Source: Streptomyces capitiformicae (GTDB lineage Bacteria; Actinomycetota; Actinomycetes; Streptomycetales; Streptomycetaceae). Taken from it: a stretch of DNA of 64,000 bases. Each line of letters begins with the position of its first letter. The stretch's first letter is position 1. Position numbers and translations under genes: made by a program. Positions 24,039 through 33,770 of this stretch are shown piece by piece. The stretch is from positions 3,347,767 through 3,411,766 of the forward strand of contig NZ_CP022161.1 of the NCBI RefSeq assembly GCF_002214185.1. The letters run 5' to 3'. The notes below the pieces were generated by a model, which searched no databases, had not been told where the DNA came from, and saw nothing but the letters and a program-made list of their open reading frames with translations.

Positions 24039-25421
24039 ATGTCCTTCGGCGCGCGATCGCGTGCTGTCCTCGCTTCTCTGGGAACCCTCGGCCTGGCACT
24101 CGCCTCCGCGCCGTCCGCGAACGCGGCCGACGGGACGCCCACCACGCCCACCCAGTTGTTCAACGGCTACCGGCACTGCTCGACCGACGCGGACCGGCCC
24201 TCGTACCGCTGGGCCGGCGAAGGCCTCGTCGTCGAGGGCATCCCCGGGACCACGGACACCACCGGCAACTCCCTGGTCGGCGTGCGGTATCAGGCCTGGC
24301 CGGTCACCGACCCGACGCGGATCACGACGGTCACCCGCGACCGCGTCACCCCCGGCTTCGAGGCCCCCGTCACCCTGCCCGCCAGTGCGCTCGCCGACGG
24401 GCAGACCTACGCGTGGCAGGCGCAGACGGTGGTCGGGGACGCCGTCTCGGACTGGTCGGCCCCTTGCTATGTCACGATCGACAACACCCGCCCCGCGAAC
24501 GCGCCCACCATCACCTCACCGAACTACCCGCCGGAGGAGTGGAACCAGGGCGGCGAGCCCGTCACCTTCACACTGAACGCGAACGGCGTCGACGACGTCG
24601 AGGGCTTCGAGTTCTCCTGGCAGCAGGATCTCCCGGTCATCGGCACGCCCATCGGCGACCACGGCATTCCGCAGCCCGTCGACCCGTACTCGGACACGCG
24701 CTACTTCAAGCGCGCCGACGCGCTCGGCGGTTCGGCCACGCTCAACCTGGTCCCGCCGAGGGGCTCCGGCCCGATGACCCTGTGGGTGCGGAGCCTGGAC
24801 CGGGCCTACAACGGATCGGCGATCACCAGCTACACGTTCCGCGTCAGCTCCACGGCGCCCACCGTCACCCCGGCCGTCCCGTCGCCCGAGTTCGGCGAGC
24901 CGACCGAGTTCACGCTCCGGCCCGAGGCGGGACTTCAGTCGAAGAGTCCGGTCGTCAGTTACTCCGTGGAGACCGTCGGCGGTCAGAACGACAAGACCGT
25001 CGACGTCGCGGCGGCGGCGGACGGCACGGCGAAGGTGGAGCTCACGCTGGACGGCATCTACAACGAGTCCCTCCGGGTGACCAGCAAGAGCGCGAACGGC
25101 TGGGTCAGCGACGCGGCATCGTGGCACATCAGCTACGACACCACCCCGACCGTCGCCTCGGACGTCTACCCCGAGAACGGTTCGGGCGGCGGTGCGGGCG
25201 TCCCGGGCACCTTCACGTTCACGCCGAAGGTGAAGGACGTCATGAGCTACACGTACTCCTTCGACGGTGACCCGGAGGTCACGGTCGCCGCGGGCGCCGA
25301 CGGCAGGGCGAGCATCGACTGGACCCCGCCGGCGGACGGTTTCCACTACGTCACGGTCTACGCGACGACCGGCTCCGGCATCCGACTGGCGCCCTACGAC
25401 TACTTCTTCAGCGTGAGCTGA
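24039..25421 (+). CDS. Secreted protein with Ig/FN3-like repeats
   Basis: 460 residues. A Sec signal peptide (SRAVLASLGTLGLALASAPSANA) is followed by about four beta-sandwich repeats. These read like bacterial Ig/FN3 modules (GVRYQAWPVTDPT, YAWQAQTV, FEFSWQQD, MTLWVRSLDRAYNGS, FHYVTVYATTGSG). No catalytic motif is seen, so it may bind a surface polymer. GGGAGG lies 13 bases before ATG 24039 and 7 before an in-frame TTG at 24033, which may be the true start. It is divergent from pstS across a shared 290-base region, so phosphate control is conceivable. Confidence 0.7.
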   Translation: MSFGARSRAVLASLGTLGLALASAPSANAADGTPTTPTQLFNGYRHCSTDADRPSYRWAGEGLVVEGIPGTTDTTGNSLVGVRYQAWPVTDPTRITTVTRDRVTPGFEAPVTLPASALADGQTYAWQAQTVVGDAVSDWSAPCYVTIDNTRPANAPTITSPNYPPEEWNQGGEPVTFTLNANGVDDVEGFEFSWQQDLPVIGTPIGDHGIPQPVDPYSDTRYFKRADALGGSATLNLVPPRGSGPMTLWVRSLDRAYNGSAITSYTFRVSSTAPTVTPAVPSPEFGEPTEFTLRPEAGLQSKSPVVSYSVETVGGQNDKTVDVAAAADGTAKVELTLDGIYNESLRVTSKSANGWVSDAASWHISYDTTPTVASDVYPENGSGGGAGVPGTFTFTPKVKDVMSYTYSFDGDPEVTVAAGADGRASIDWTPPADGFHYVTVYATTGSGIRLAPYDYFFSVS

Positions 25422-25506
25422 CACCTCGTTGAGGCGCCCTGACGGCGGTCGACGGCGGTCGACGGTATGGACGACGAGGCCGCCGACAGGGCGTCGAAGG
25501 TGTCAG
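25420..25506. terminator. Long imperfect hairpin after the secreted Ig-like gene
   Basis: TGACACCT and GCGCCCTG on the left pair with CAGGGCG and AGGTGTCA on the right, with internal repeats of cggcggtcga in the loop region. The stop codon of the upstream gene is inside the left arm. Confidence 0.5.
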
Positions 25507-25523
25507 TGTGGGGATGCGCTTCA

Positions 25524-25546
25524 ACTCCCCCGTAAACGGGGGAGCA
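25524..25546. repeat. Perfect hairpin resembling a TnpB-element end
   Basis: CAACTCCCCCGTAAACGGGGGAG has a short perfect C/G stem like the one at the tnpB element end at 4318. It lies 30 bases before the next start codon, an odd place for a terminator. Confidence 0.35.
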
Positions 25547-25575
25547 CTGCGCAAGATCAGGGGTGGAACGGCGGG

Positions 25576-26049
25576 ATGGACACCGCGGTACTTGAACAGA
25601 TGCTGGACGAGACCTTCGATCACGCCGTCGTGCACCACGGATACACCAGCTACCTGCGCGACTATGAGGTCGTCGTCTACGCGACTGCGGATCCCCGTAC
25701 CGACGTCGAGCCCGCCTACCTGCGGTATCTCTTCCGGTACTGCGTCGAGGCCCGGTGCGAGTCGACGGTGCCGCCCGAGACCTGGCGCGTCTCCCTGGAC
25801 GACCGCCTCATCGACCATGAGACCGATGTCGACCTCGACGGATACGTCTGGGGTGCGAGGTGGCACGCCTTGTACCCGGGCGCGAAGCTTCTCCCCGAGT
25901 CGGAAGCGACCCGCCGTTGGGCGCAAGCCGTCGGGATCGACTTCCACGAGGTCTGCATCGAGACCAACGCGCAGCGACTCACCCTGCTCTTCTCAGACCT
26001 ACAGGTCAGCGAAGTTCCGACCGGGTACGCCCCCTTCACCGCGGACTAG
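25576..26049 (+). CDS. YxiG-like protein of unknown function
   Basis: 157 residues, acidic and cytoplasmic. Segments DYEVVVYATADPRTDVEPAYL, then RYLFRYCVEARCEST and PPETWRVSLDDRLI, resemble the YxiG-like family found in Bacillus and actinobacteria, whose job is unknown. ATG 25576 follows AGGGGTGG. No partner gene is evident: it is preceded by hairpins and converges on the DM13 gene 19 bases away. Confidence 0.6.
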   Translation: MDTAVLEQMLDETFDHAVVHHGYTSYLRDYEVVVYATADPRTDVEPAYLRYLFRYCVEARCESTVPPETWRVSLDDRLIDHETDVDLDGYVWGARWHALYPGAKLLPESEATRRWAQAVGIDFHEVCIETNAQRLTLLFSDLQVSEVPTGYAPFTAD

Positions 26050-26068
26050 ACCGTGAGGTCTCGTACGG

Positions 26069-26632
26069 CTATGTGTTGCTGAGTCGCGCGGCGCCGAAGG
26101 AGACGTCGAAGCGGTCGCACCAGATGGTGACGCTGCTGTAGCGGGCCGGGTCCACGTCTTCGGGCAGGGTGTAGTTCTGGCTGCCTTTGTTGCCCTTGAG
26201 CTTGCCGAGGCTGACGTATGCGCCGTCGTCGAAGACGTGCCAGCCGGCGCGTCCCTCCTTCACCGGTGCGTCGGTCAGCCAGACGCGCAGGTCGGGACCG
26301 TTGCTGGTGTCGAGCCCCTCCAGGCGGACCACATGGCTGCCGTCGGCCAGCCGTACGAGTTTCACGGTGCCGGACGTCGCGTGCTCGTGGCTGATCAGTT
26401 CGCCGCTCGCCAGCGTCGTCGGGCCGGCGGGGGCCGGCGTGGAGGACATCTCGGACGACGGTGGCTGTGACGGTGACGGTGACGACGCGGGCAGCGCCTC
26501 CTGGACCGTCTCGTCCTGCCACAGCTTCCACGGCTGGAACCAGTACAGCCCGAAGCCCGCCCCGGCGACCGCGACCACCAGCACGCCGATCACCCACGGC
26601 CTGACCAGTGCGTTCCGCTTCGACCGTCCCAT
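26069..26632 (-). CDS. Membrane-anchored DM13-domain protein
   Basis: 187 residues. One N-terminal membrane anchor (PWVIGVLVVAVAGAGFGLYWF), a Ser/Pro-rich stalk, then a DM13 domain: SGELISHEHATSGTVKLVRLA, then NGPDLRVWLTD and LGKLKGNKGSQNYTLPEDVD with YSSVTIWCDRF. DM13 domains are proposed electron-transfer or redox modules with a conserved Cys, present here in IWC. ATG 26632 follows a GAGGGGCGG site. A location outside the membrane is inferred from the anchor. Confidence 0.85.
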   Translation of the reverse strand: MGRSKRNALVRPWVIGVLVVAVAGAGFGLYWFQPWKLWQDETVQEALPASSPSPSQPPSSEMSSTPAPAGPTTLASGELISHEHATSGTVKLVRLADGSHVVRLEGLDTSNGPDLRVWLTDAPVKEGRAGWHVFDDGAYVSLGKLKGNKGSQNYTLPEDVDPARYSSVTIWCDRFDVSFGAARLSNT

Positions 26633-26726
26633 ACCGCCCCTCCTGGAGGTCAGACTCAATCCGCCTCCCATTCAACGCACGGGAGCGGCCGTCCGGGGGT
26701 GCGTGGCGGATGACGAAACCCTTACG

Positions 26727-27464
26727 TCAGCGGTGTTCGGGGTTGTCCGCGCCCGGGCGGCAGCCGGCGTCCCACTGCGAGCGCTGGTTGCCGTGAGCCG
26801 GGACGCCTCCGGCGCGCTTCAGCAGGGCGGCGAGATGCATCAGGTTCCAGGTCATGAAGCTGGTGTTGCGGTTGGTGAAGTCGTTCTCCGGGCCGCCCGA
26901 GCCCGGGTCGAGGTACGACGGCCCGGGGCCGGCCGCGCCGATCCAGCCGGCGTCCGCCTGGGGCGGGATCGTGTAGCCGAGGTGCTGGAGGCTGTAAAGG
27001 ACGTTCATCGCGCAGTGCTTGACTCCGTCCTCGTTGCCGGTGATGAGGCAGCCGCCCACGCGGCCGTAGTAGGCGTACTGGCCCTGGGAGTTGAGCAGCG
27101 AGGAGCAGGCGTAGAGGCGCTCGATGACCTTCTTGGTGACGGAGCTGTTGTCGCCGAGCCAGATCGGCCCGGCGATGACCAGGATGTCCGCGGCCATCAC
27201 CTGCTCGTACAGCGCGGGCCACTCGTCCGTCACGAAGCCGTGCTCGGTCATGTCCGGGTAGACGCCGGGCGCGATGTCGTGGTCGACGGCGCGGATCTCG
27301 GATGCGGTGACCCCGCACGACATCATGATCGCCGCGCTCTTGTCGATGAGGCCCTGGGTGTGGCTGAGCTGCGGGGACGGTTTGAGGGTGCAGTTGATGT
27401 AGAGGGCGGTCAGGTCGTCGAAGCGGTACGGGGTGCCGGTGGAGGGGGAGGGTGAGGGTGTCAT
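26727..27464 (-). CDS. Flavodoxin-family NAD(P)H oxidoreductase
   Basis: 245 residues. The flavodoxin-like fold is shown by ALYINCTLKPSPQLSHTQGL (FMN phosphate loop), VMAADILVIAGPIWLGDNSS and GGCLITGNEDGVKHC. Proteins of this NADPH-dependent FMN reductase type transfer electrons to quinones or metals, and the substrate cannot be told. The C-terminal 40 residues (RSQWDAGCRPGADNPEH) are conserved-looking but unassigned. It lies downstream of no obvious partner and converges on nothing. Confidence 0.8.
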   Translation of the reverse strand: MTPSPSPSTGTPYRFDDLTALYINCTLKPSPQLSHTQGLIDKSAAIMMSCGVTASEIRAVDHDIAPGVYPDMTEHGFVTDEWPALYEQVMAADILVIAGPIWLGDNSSVTKKVIERLYACSSLLNSQGQYAYYGRVGGCLITGNEDGVKHCAMNVLYSLQHLGYTIPPQADAGWIGAAGPGPSYLDPGSGGPENDFTNRNTSFMTWNLMHLAALLKRAGGVPAHGNQRSQWDAGCRPGADNPEHR

Positions 27465-27588
27465 GGGGGCAGCGTCTCGCGCGGCTTCCGCCTTGTCCCG
27501 GTCCGACGCACCCCCGCACGCCTTACGGAGTCATGACGTACGGGCCCGGTCCCGTGGTGCGGCGTCGGTGCGGGCCTAGCGTGGCCGT

Positions 27589-28599
27589 ATGCGTGTACTG
27601 GTCACCGGCGGTGCCGGGTTCATCGGGTCCCATGTGGTCGAAGTGCTGGCGGCGCGCGGACACGAGGCGCTCGTGTTCGACGTGCGGGAGGATCCCGCCG
27701 CCGACGTGCGCGACCCGGCGGCCGTCCGCCGCGCCCTCGCCGGGGTGGACGCCGTGTGTCACCAGGCCGCGATGGTCGGGCTCGGTGACGGGGTCGCCGA
27801 CGCGGCGGAGTACGTCTCGCGCAACGACCTCGGTACGGCCGTGCTGCTCGCCGCCATGGCGGAGGCGGGCATACGGCGTCTCGTGCTCGCCGGGTCGATG
27901 GTCGTCTACGGGGAGGGGCGGTACACGTGTGTACGGCACGGGGTCGTACGGCCCGGCCCGCGTGCCGTCGCCGACCTCGACGCGGGCCGGTTCGAGCCCG
28001 CGTGCCCGGCGTGCGGGGACGACCTCGTCCCCGGCCTGGTCGGCGAGGACGCCCCGGCCGATCCCCGGAACGTGTACGCGACGACCAAGCTCACCCAGGA
28101 GCACCTGGCCGCCGCCTGGGCCCGGTCGACGGGAGGTTCGGCGGTCTCGCTGCGCTACCACAACGTGTACGGGCCGGGGATGCCGCGCGACACCCCGTAC
28201 GCCGGTGTCGCCTCCTTCTTCCGCTCGGCGCTCGCCCGGGGCGAGGCACCGCGCGTGTTCGAGGACGGGCGGCAGCGGCGGGACTTCGTGCACGTCCGTG
28301 ACGTGGCGGCGGCGGGCGCGGTGGCGCTGGAGGCGGAAGCCGCCCCGGGTCTGCTCACGGCGTACAACACCGGCAGCGGTGACCCGCACACCGTCGGCGA
28401 GATGGCACGGGCGCTGGCCGCCGCGTACGGCGGGCCCCAGCCGGTCGTCACCGGCGAGTACCGGCTCGGGGACGTACGGCACATCACGGCGGACTCGTCG
28501 CGGCTGCGGGCGGAAACGGGGTGGAAGCCGGAGGTCGGGTTCGAGGAAGGGATGGCGGAATTCGCGCGCGCCGGAATGCGCGGCGCGCAGGCCCTGTGA
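27589..28599 (+). CDS. NAD-dependent epimerase/dehydratase (extended SDR)
   Basis: 336 residues. The Rossmann loop is GGAGFIGSHVV and the catalytic pair is YATTK, with Ser in AGSMVVYG. RYHNVYGPGMPRDTPYAGVASFF and RRDFVHVRDVAAA are typical of nucleotide-sugar 4-epimerases or dehydratases. An extra insertion with CPACGDD (about residues 140-150) may bind zinc. In Streptomyces such a gene often accompanies the glycosyltransferase set found at 30.6-32.7 kb, which would supply a sugar for a surface glycolipid. That link is inferred. Confidence 0.88.
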   Translation: MRVLVTGGAGFIGSHVVEVLAARGHEALVFDVREDPAADVRDPAAVRRALAGVDAVCHQAAMVGLGDGVADAAEYVSRNDLGTAVLLAAMAEAGIRRLVLAGSMVVYGEGRYTCVRHGVVRPGPRAVADLDAGRFEPACPACGDDLVPGLVGEDAPADPRNVYATTKLTQEHLAAAWARSTGGSAVSLRYHNVYGPGMPRDTPYAGVASFFRSALARGEAPRVFEDGRQRRDFVHVRDVAAAGAVALEAEAAPGLLTAYNTGSGDPHTVGEMARALAAAYGGPQPVVTGEYRLGDVRHITADSSRLRAETGWKPEVGFEEGMAEFARAGMRGAQAL

Positions 28600-28618
28600 C
28601 CGGTGGTGCTGCCCGTGT

Positions 28619-29727
28619 TCAGGAAGCGGCGGCGGGCAGCACCACCTCGAAGCGGCAGCCGCCGGGGATGTTGCGTACGGTGGCCCGGCCCTGGTGGGCC
28701 TCCACGATGCCGCGGACGATGGCGGGGCCCAGGCCCGCGCCGGCCGGGGGCGTCCGGGCGTGGGTGCCGCGCCAGCCGGTGTCGAAGACGCGCGGCAGGT
28801 CCTCGGGCAGGATGCCACCGCAGCTGTCCGTCACCGACAGGACCACGCCCTCGGCGGTACGCTCGGCGCCGATCGCGACCGTGCCGTCGGCCGGGGTCCG
28901 GCGGATGGCGTTGACCAGCAGGTTGCCCAGCACCCGGCTCATCTCCTTGCCGTCCACCTCCACCGGTACCGGCTCGATACGGCCTCCCACCAGCCGCACC
29001 CCGTGTTCCCGGGCGAGCGGGTCGGCTCCCGCCAGCGCGTCGCCGACCAGGTCGTACAGGGAGATCCGGCTGGGCGTCAACGGCAGGGTGCCGGCGTGGA
29101 TGCGGGAGAGTTCGAAGAGGTCGCCGACCATGTCGTTGAGGCGTTCGACCTCGGTGCGGATCTGCTTCAGATAGCGGGCGGGGTCCGCGGCGACGCCGTC
29201 TTCCAGGGCCTCCGACATGGCGCGCAGACCGGCCAGCGGGGTGCGCAGGTCGTGCGAGATCCATGCGACGAGTTCGCGCCGGGACGTCTCCAGCGCGCGT
29301 TCCCGCTCCCGGGATTCGGCGAGCCTGGCGCTCGTGGCGGCCAACTCGCGGCTCAGGTACTCCAGTTCGGCGGTGGCCGGGCCGTCGGGGGCGGCGAAGT
29401 CCCCGCCGTCGCCGAAGGAGCGTGCGGCCACGGCGAGTGCGCGGCTGCGGGCGACGACCCAGCGGCCCAGCACCAGCGCGGTGGCCAGGGAGACGACGGC
29501 CGCCATGGCGACGACGGTCGTGACGACCGTCAGGTCGTGCGGCGACAGGAACATCGCCCAGGCGACGGCGAGCGTGCCCGCGAGCATCGCGACGACCCCG
29601 ACCGCCGCGACCACGGTGAGCGAGGCGGTGAGCGAGCGGCGCCGGATCAGGCGCAGTACGCCCGCTCCGGCCAGTCCGCTGGCGGCGGCACCGGCGAAGG
29701 CGTACAGGGCGATGAGGAGGGTGTCGT

Positions 29728-29731
<4 letters not shown>
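28619..29731 (-). CDS. Sensor histidine kinase
   Basis: 370 residues. Two membrane segments near the N-terminus plus short connecting parts (TVVAAVGVVAMLAGTLAVAW), a linker without a large sensor domain, HisKA with WISHDLRTPLAGL, and HATPase with NLLVNAIRRTPADG and TDSCGGI. In the G2 box the usual GLGLAI reads GLGPAI, a change that may lower activity. GTG 29731 overlaps the response-regulator stop by four bases. The pair is divergent from the glycosyltransferase operon. Confidence 0.9.
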
Positions 29732-30513
<782 letters not shown>

Positions 30514-30636
30514 GCCCCCAGCGTGACACCGGGCCGCCGCCGGTGGTGTGTCCGGGGAGCGCCTCGGGCTCCGACGTCCGCGTTTCGTAAGGAGCGGAAG
30601 TCCGGTATGCACCTTTCGCGTTCGTAGGGTGAAAGG

Positions 30637-31347
30637 GTGACCACGACACCTTCGGACGTCGACGTCGACGTAGTGCTGCCCTGCCTGAACGAGGCCGAGG
30701 CCCTTCCCTGGGTGCTCGAACGGATTCCGCCGGGCTGGCGCGCCCTCGTCGTCGACAACGGTTCCACTGACGGCTCGGACCGGGTCGCCCGCGCGTTGGG
30801 CGCGACGGTCGTGCACGAGCCGCGCCGGGGTTTCGGCGCCGCCTGCCACGCCGGGCTGACCGCCGCAACGGCCGACGTGGTGTGCTTCTGCGACTGCGAC
30901 GCCTCCCTCGACCCGTCGCTTCTCGTCCCCTTCGTACGGGAGGTACGGGACGGGCGGGCCGACCTGGTGCTCGGCAGGCGCCGCCCGCGGGGCCGGGGCG
31001 CGTGGCCCGCGCACGCCCGCGCCGGCAACATCGCGCTCGCGCGGATGCTGCGCCGCCGCACCGGGCTGCGCCTGCACGACCTCGGTCCGCTGCGCGCTGC
31101 CCGCCGCGAGCCGCTGCTCGCCCTCGGCCTCTCCGACCGGCGCAGCGGCTATCCCCTGCAGATGGTCGTCCGCGCGGCCGACGCCGGCTGGCGGATCGCC
31201 GAGCACGACGTGCCGTATCTGCCGCGCACCGGGGCCTCGAAGGTGACGGGCACCTGGCGCGGCACCTGGCAGGCCGTACGGGACATGAGCCGCGTTCTCG
31301 CCGAAACGTCCGGCGAGGCTCCGGAAGTCGGAAGGGGCGTACGGTGA
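30637..31347 (+). CDS. Family 2 glycosyltransferase
   Basis: 236 residues, GT-A fold. DVVLPCLNEAEALPWVLE, VVDNGSTDGSD, and the metal-binding CDCDASLDPS are the standard GT2 motifs. There are no C-terminal membrane helices, so it is soluble and resembles dolichyl-phosphate-mannose-synthase-like enzymes. First of three overlapping genes (GTGA with the next one). Start GTG 30637. Confidence 0.9.
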   Translation: MTTTPSDVDVDVVLPCLNEAEALPWVLERIPPGWRALVVDNGSTDGSDRVARALGATVVHEPRRGFGAACHAGLTAATADVVCFCDCDASLDPSLLVPFVREVRDGRADLVLGRRRPRGRGAWPAHARAGNIALARMLRRRTGLRLHDLGPLRAARREPLLALGLSDRRSGYPLQMVVRAADAGWRIAEHDVPYLPRTGASKVTGTWRGTWQAVRDMSRVLAETSGEAPEVGRGVR

Positions 31348-31961
31348 CCACACTCCTCGTCATCGCCAAGGAGCCCCTGCCGGGGCGGGTGAAGACCCGG
31401 CTCACCCCGCCGTTCACCCCGTGGGAGGCCGCGGAGCTCGCCGAGGCCGCGCTCCAGGACACCCTGTGGGCGGTGGCGGCCGCGTCGGCTCGCACGCGGG
31501 TGCTGGTGCTCGACGGGGAGCCCGGCTCCTGGCTGCCGCCCGGCTTCGACGTCGTGGCGCAGGGCCCCGGCGGTCTCGACGAACGGCTCGCGGAGGCCTT
31601 CGCCCGGTGCGCCGGGCCCGCCCTGCTGATCGGCATGGACACGCCGCAGGTGACACCCGCACTGCTCGACGTCGACTTCGCCGACTGCGACGCGTACTTC
31701 GGGCCGGCGGAGGACGGCGGCTTCTGGGCCCTCGGACTGGCCGAGCCCGACCCCGCCCTGCTGCGGGGCGTGCCCATGTCGACGCCGTCGACGGGGGCCG
31801 TACAGCGGGAACGGCTCGTCGCCGCCGGGCTGCGGGTGCGCGATCTGCCCCGCCTGCGGGATGTCGACACCGCCGCCGACGCCGACGCCGTGGCCACGCT
31901 GGCCCCGCACGGCCGTTTCGCGCGGCGGCTGGCCCGGTGCGCGGCGACGAAGCGCTCATGA
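31344..31961 (+). CDS. DUF2064/TIGR04282-type nucleotidyl- or glycosyltransferase
   Basis: 205 residues. The start LLVIAKEPLPGRVKTRLTPP, then GMDTPQVTPALL and GPAEDGGFWALGL, define the DUF2064 family, related to GT-A/nucleotidyltransferases such as CofC and MobA. The family is often paired with a GT2 gene, as here. It overlaps both neighbours (GTGA, ATGA) and is thus co-translated. The biochemical role is unproven. Confidence 0.88.
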   Translation: MTTLLVIAKEPLPGRVKTRLTPPFTPWEAAELAEAALQDTLWAVAAASARTRVLVLDGEPGSWLPPGFDVVAQGPGGLDERLAEAFARCAGPALLIGMDTPQVTPALLDVDFADCDAYFGPAEDGGFWALGLAEPDPALLRGVPMSTPSTGAVQRERLVAAGLRVRDLPRLRDVDTAADADAVATLAPHGRFARRLARCAATKRS

Positions 31962-32722
31962 GCGCACCACGTGTCGCCGAGCCGTCCGCGGCCTGGGCCG
32001 CCGCCGACCCCTACGCCTCAGCCCTGCGCGCCGGCCGCGGCCCGCTGTTCCTGCGTCGCGCGGACGGGTGGCTGCTGCCGTTGGAAGTGGAACGCTGGTG
32101 CGCCCGGGCCGACGCGGTCGACCGGGACGTGCTGGAGCGGTGCGAGGGGACCGTACTGGACGTGGGGTGCGGGCCCGGACGGTTGGTGGCCGAACTCGCC
32201 GGCCGGGGCCGGGCCGTCCTCGGCATCGACGTCAGCGAGGCCGCCGTCGAGCACACCCTGCGGCTCGGGGGCCGGGCGCTGCACCGCTCGGTCTTCGAGC
32301 CGCTGCCCGGCGAGGGCCGCTGGGACACCGTCCTGCTCATGGACGGCAACATCGGCATCGGCGGCGACCCGCGCGCCCTGCTGGACCGGGTGGCCGGGCT
32401 CCTGCGCCCCGGCGGCCTGCTGATCGCCGAGACCGCCCCGGTGGACGTCGACGAACGCGTACGCGTCCACATCACCGATGCCCACGCCACCGTCAGTGCC
32501 CCCTTCACCTGGGCGCGGCTCGGCACCCGCGCGCTGCTCCGGTACGCGCGGGGCTGGGAGCGGGCCGGTCAGTGGACGTCCGGCGGACGGCGCTTCGCCG
32601 CCCTGCGCAGTCCCGGCAGCCGCAGCGCCGGCAGCAGCGCCGAGCCGCCGAAGAGGACGGCGGTGATCAGCAGCCAGAGGGCGAGGAACACGTCCGCCGG
32701 CAGGCCGGTGGCGGACTCGTAG
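31958..32722 (+). CDS. SAM-dependent methyltransferase, C-terminus altered by read-through
   Basis: Class I methyltransferase with VLDVGCGPGRL as the SAM loop and LLRPGGLLIAE as a later strand. ATG 31958 overlaps the previous stop. Family-like sequence ends about SGGRRFAALR (near 32,610). The remaining 37 codons run through the antisense of a membrane-protein remnant and look like read-through past a lost stop. The domain itself is intact, so the enzyme may work. It is the last gene of the glycosyltransferase operon. Confidence 0.8.
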   Translation: MSAPRVAEPSAAWAAADPYASALRAGRGPLFLRRADGWLLPLEVERWCARADAVDRDVLERCEGTVLDVGCGPGRLVAELAGRGRAVLGIDVSEAAVEHTLRLGGRALHRSVFEPLPGEGRWDTVLLMDGNIGIGGDPRALLDRVAGLLRPGGLLIAETAPVDVDERVRVHITDAHATVSAPFTWARLGTRALLRYARGWERAGQWTSGGRRFAALRSPGSRSAGSSAEPPKRTAVISSQRARNTSAGRPVADS

Positions 32723-32868
32723 CGCCGCTCCACCCTGCCGCCGATCAGCGGGAACCACACGAGAAGGAGCAGCCCGGACAAGGCCGCCGGCACGCGCACG
32801 TACGGCACCCGGTTCCGGCGCCGGACCGCGCCGAGTCCTCGTACGACCGCCCGGTCCAGCGCCGTGTA
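32569..32868 (-). pseudogene. C-terminal part of a membrane protein
   Basis: The minus-strand frame shows VRVPAALSGLLLLVWFPLI and VFLALWLLITAVLFGGSALL, two convincing membrane helices, then a basic tail and a stop at 32569. The amino end stops abruptly near 32,866, where a plus-strand SRPBCC fragment begins. The family is not recognised. Confidence 0.6.
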
Positions 32869-33165
32869 ACCGGCGAGGTCACGCGTACGGCGTACTTCCT
32901 GGGCCGGCGCATCGACTACGTGCTGCGGGTCGCCGCGTACGACCCGCCCCGGCTGCTGGACATGATCTCCGTGGCGGGCCCGATGCCCATGCACGTCACC
33001 TACGCCTTCGAGCCCCACCCGCGCGGCACGCTCGCCCGCATCCGGGTGCGGGGCGGCGGAGGAGGCTTCTACCGGCTGGCGGCACCGCTGCTGGGGCGAC
33101 AGGTCCGCGCCAACCTCGCCAAGGACCTGCGCGACCTCGAAGCGAGACTCATGGCACAGGGGTGA
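32866..33165 (+). pseudogene. C-terminal part of an SRPBCC/polyketide-cyclase-like protein
   Basis: Residues such as RRIDYVLRVAAYDPPRLLDM, then GPMPMHVTYAFEPHPRGTLA and QVRANLAKDLRDLEARL, match the second half of SRPBCC (START-like) proteins. There is no start codon or N-terminal half. It meets the opposite-strand membrane remnant head to head. Confidence 0.65.
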
Positions 33166-33189
33166 GACCCCGGCGGCGTCACACCCTCG

Positions 33190-33558
33190 CTACGACGGCG
33201 GCCTCGGCTCCCCCTGTGCCTCTCCCTGCGCGGCCCGCAGGTCGGCGAGGAGTTCGGCCTGGCCGGCCAGTACACCGGACAGGATCGTCCGTGCCACCCG
33301 CAGCAGCTCGGCGACGTGCGGGCTGGTGAGGGAGTAGTAGACGGTCGAGCCCTCCTTGCGCGTCACCACCAGGTTCGCGCGCCGGAGCACGGCGAGTTGC
33401 TGGGAGAGGTGCGCGGGTTCGATGCCCACCTCGGGCAGCATCTCGGCGACCGCGTGCTCGCGCTCGCTCAGCAGCTCCAGGACCCGGATGCGTGCCGGGT
33501 GGCCGAGCGTCTTGAAGAACTCGGCCTTCAGTTGGTACAGCGGCGTACTCGTACTCAT
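33190..33558 (-). CDS. ArsR-family regulator of the SulP operon
   Basis: 122 residues. Winged HTH: FFKTLGHPARIRVLELLSE then VGIEPAHLSQQLAVLRRANLV and KEGSTVYYSL. It lacks cysteines, so it does not sense metals by the usual ArsR site nor redox signals by a dithiol switch. Last gene of a same-strand set (SulP, PPOX-like, RsbW-like, ArsR) but separated by 212 bases, so it may also have its own promoter. The palindrome upstream of sulP (36381-36400) is its likely target. Confidence 0.88.
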   Translation of the reverse strand: MSTSTPLYQLKAEFFKTLGHPARIRVLELLSEREHAVAEMLPEVGIEPAHLSQQLAVLRRANLVVTRKEGSTVYYSLTSPHVAELLRVARTILSGVLAGQAELLADLRAAQGEAQGEPRPPS

Positions 33559-33770
33559 CGTGCCGTCGCCTCCCCGACCCAACACCTGCACCAACAGCGC
33601 GGCCCTACCGGCCGGGCCCCGGCGCATCGCATCCATCCACTCGTCGACAACATGCGGCCCATCCTCGCCTGCGGCGGTCATGGTCGTGAACTTCCCTGTG
33701 TGTGCCGCCCCTTGGGTGACAGGGGCAGGTGGACTCAAAGGGGCAACTCGGTTTGAAGGGTCAGGCGGGT

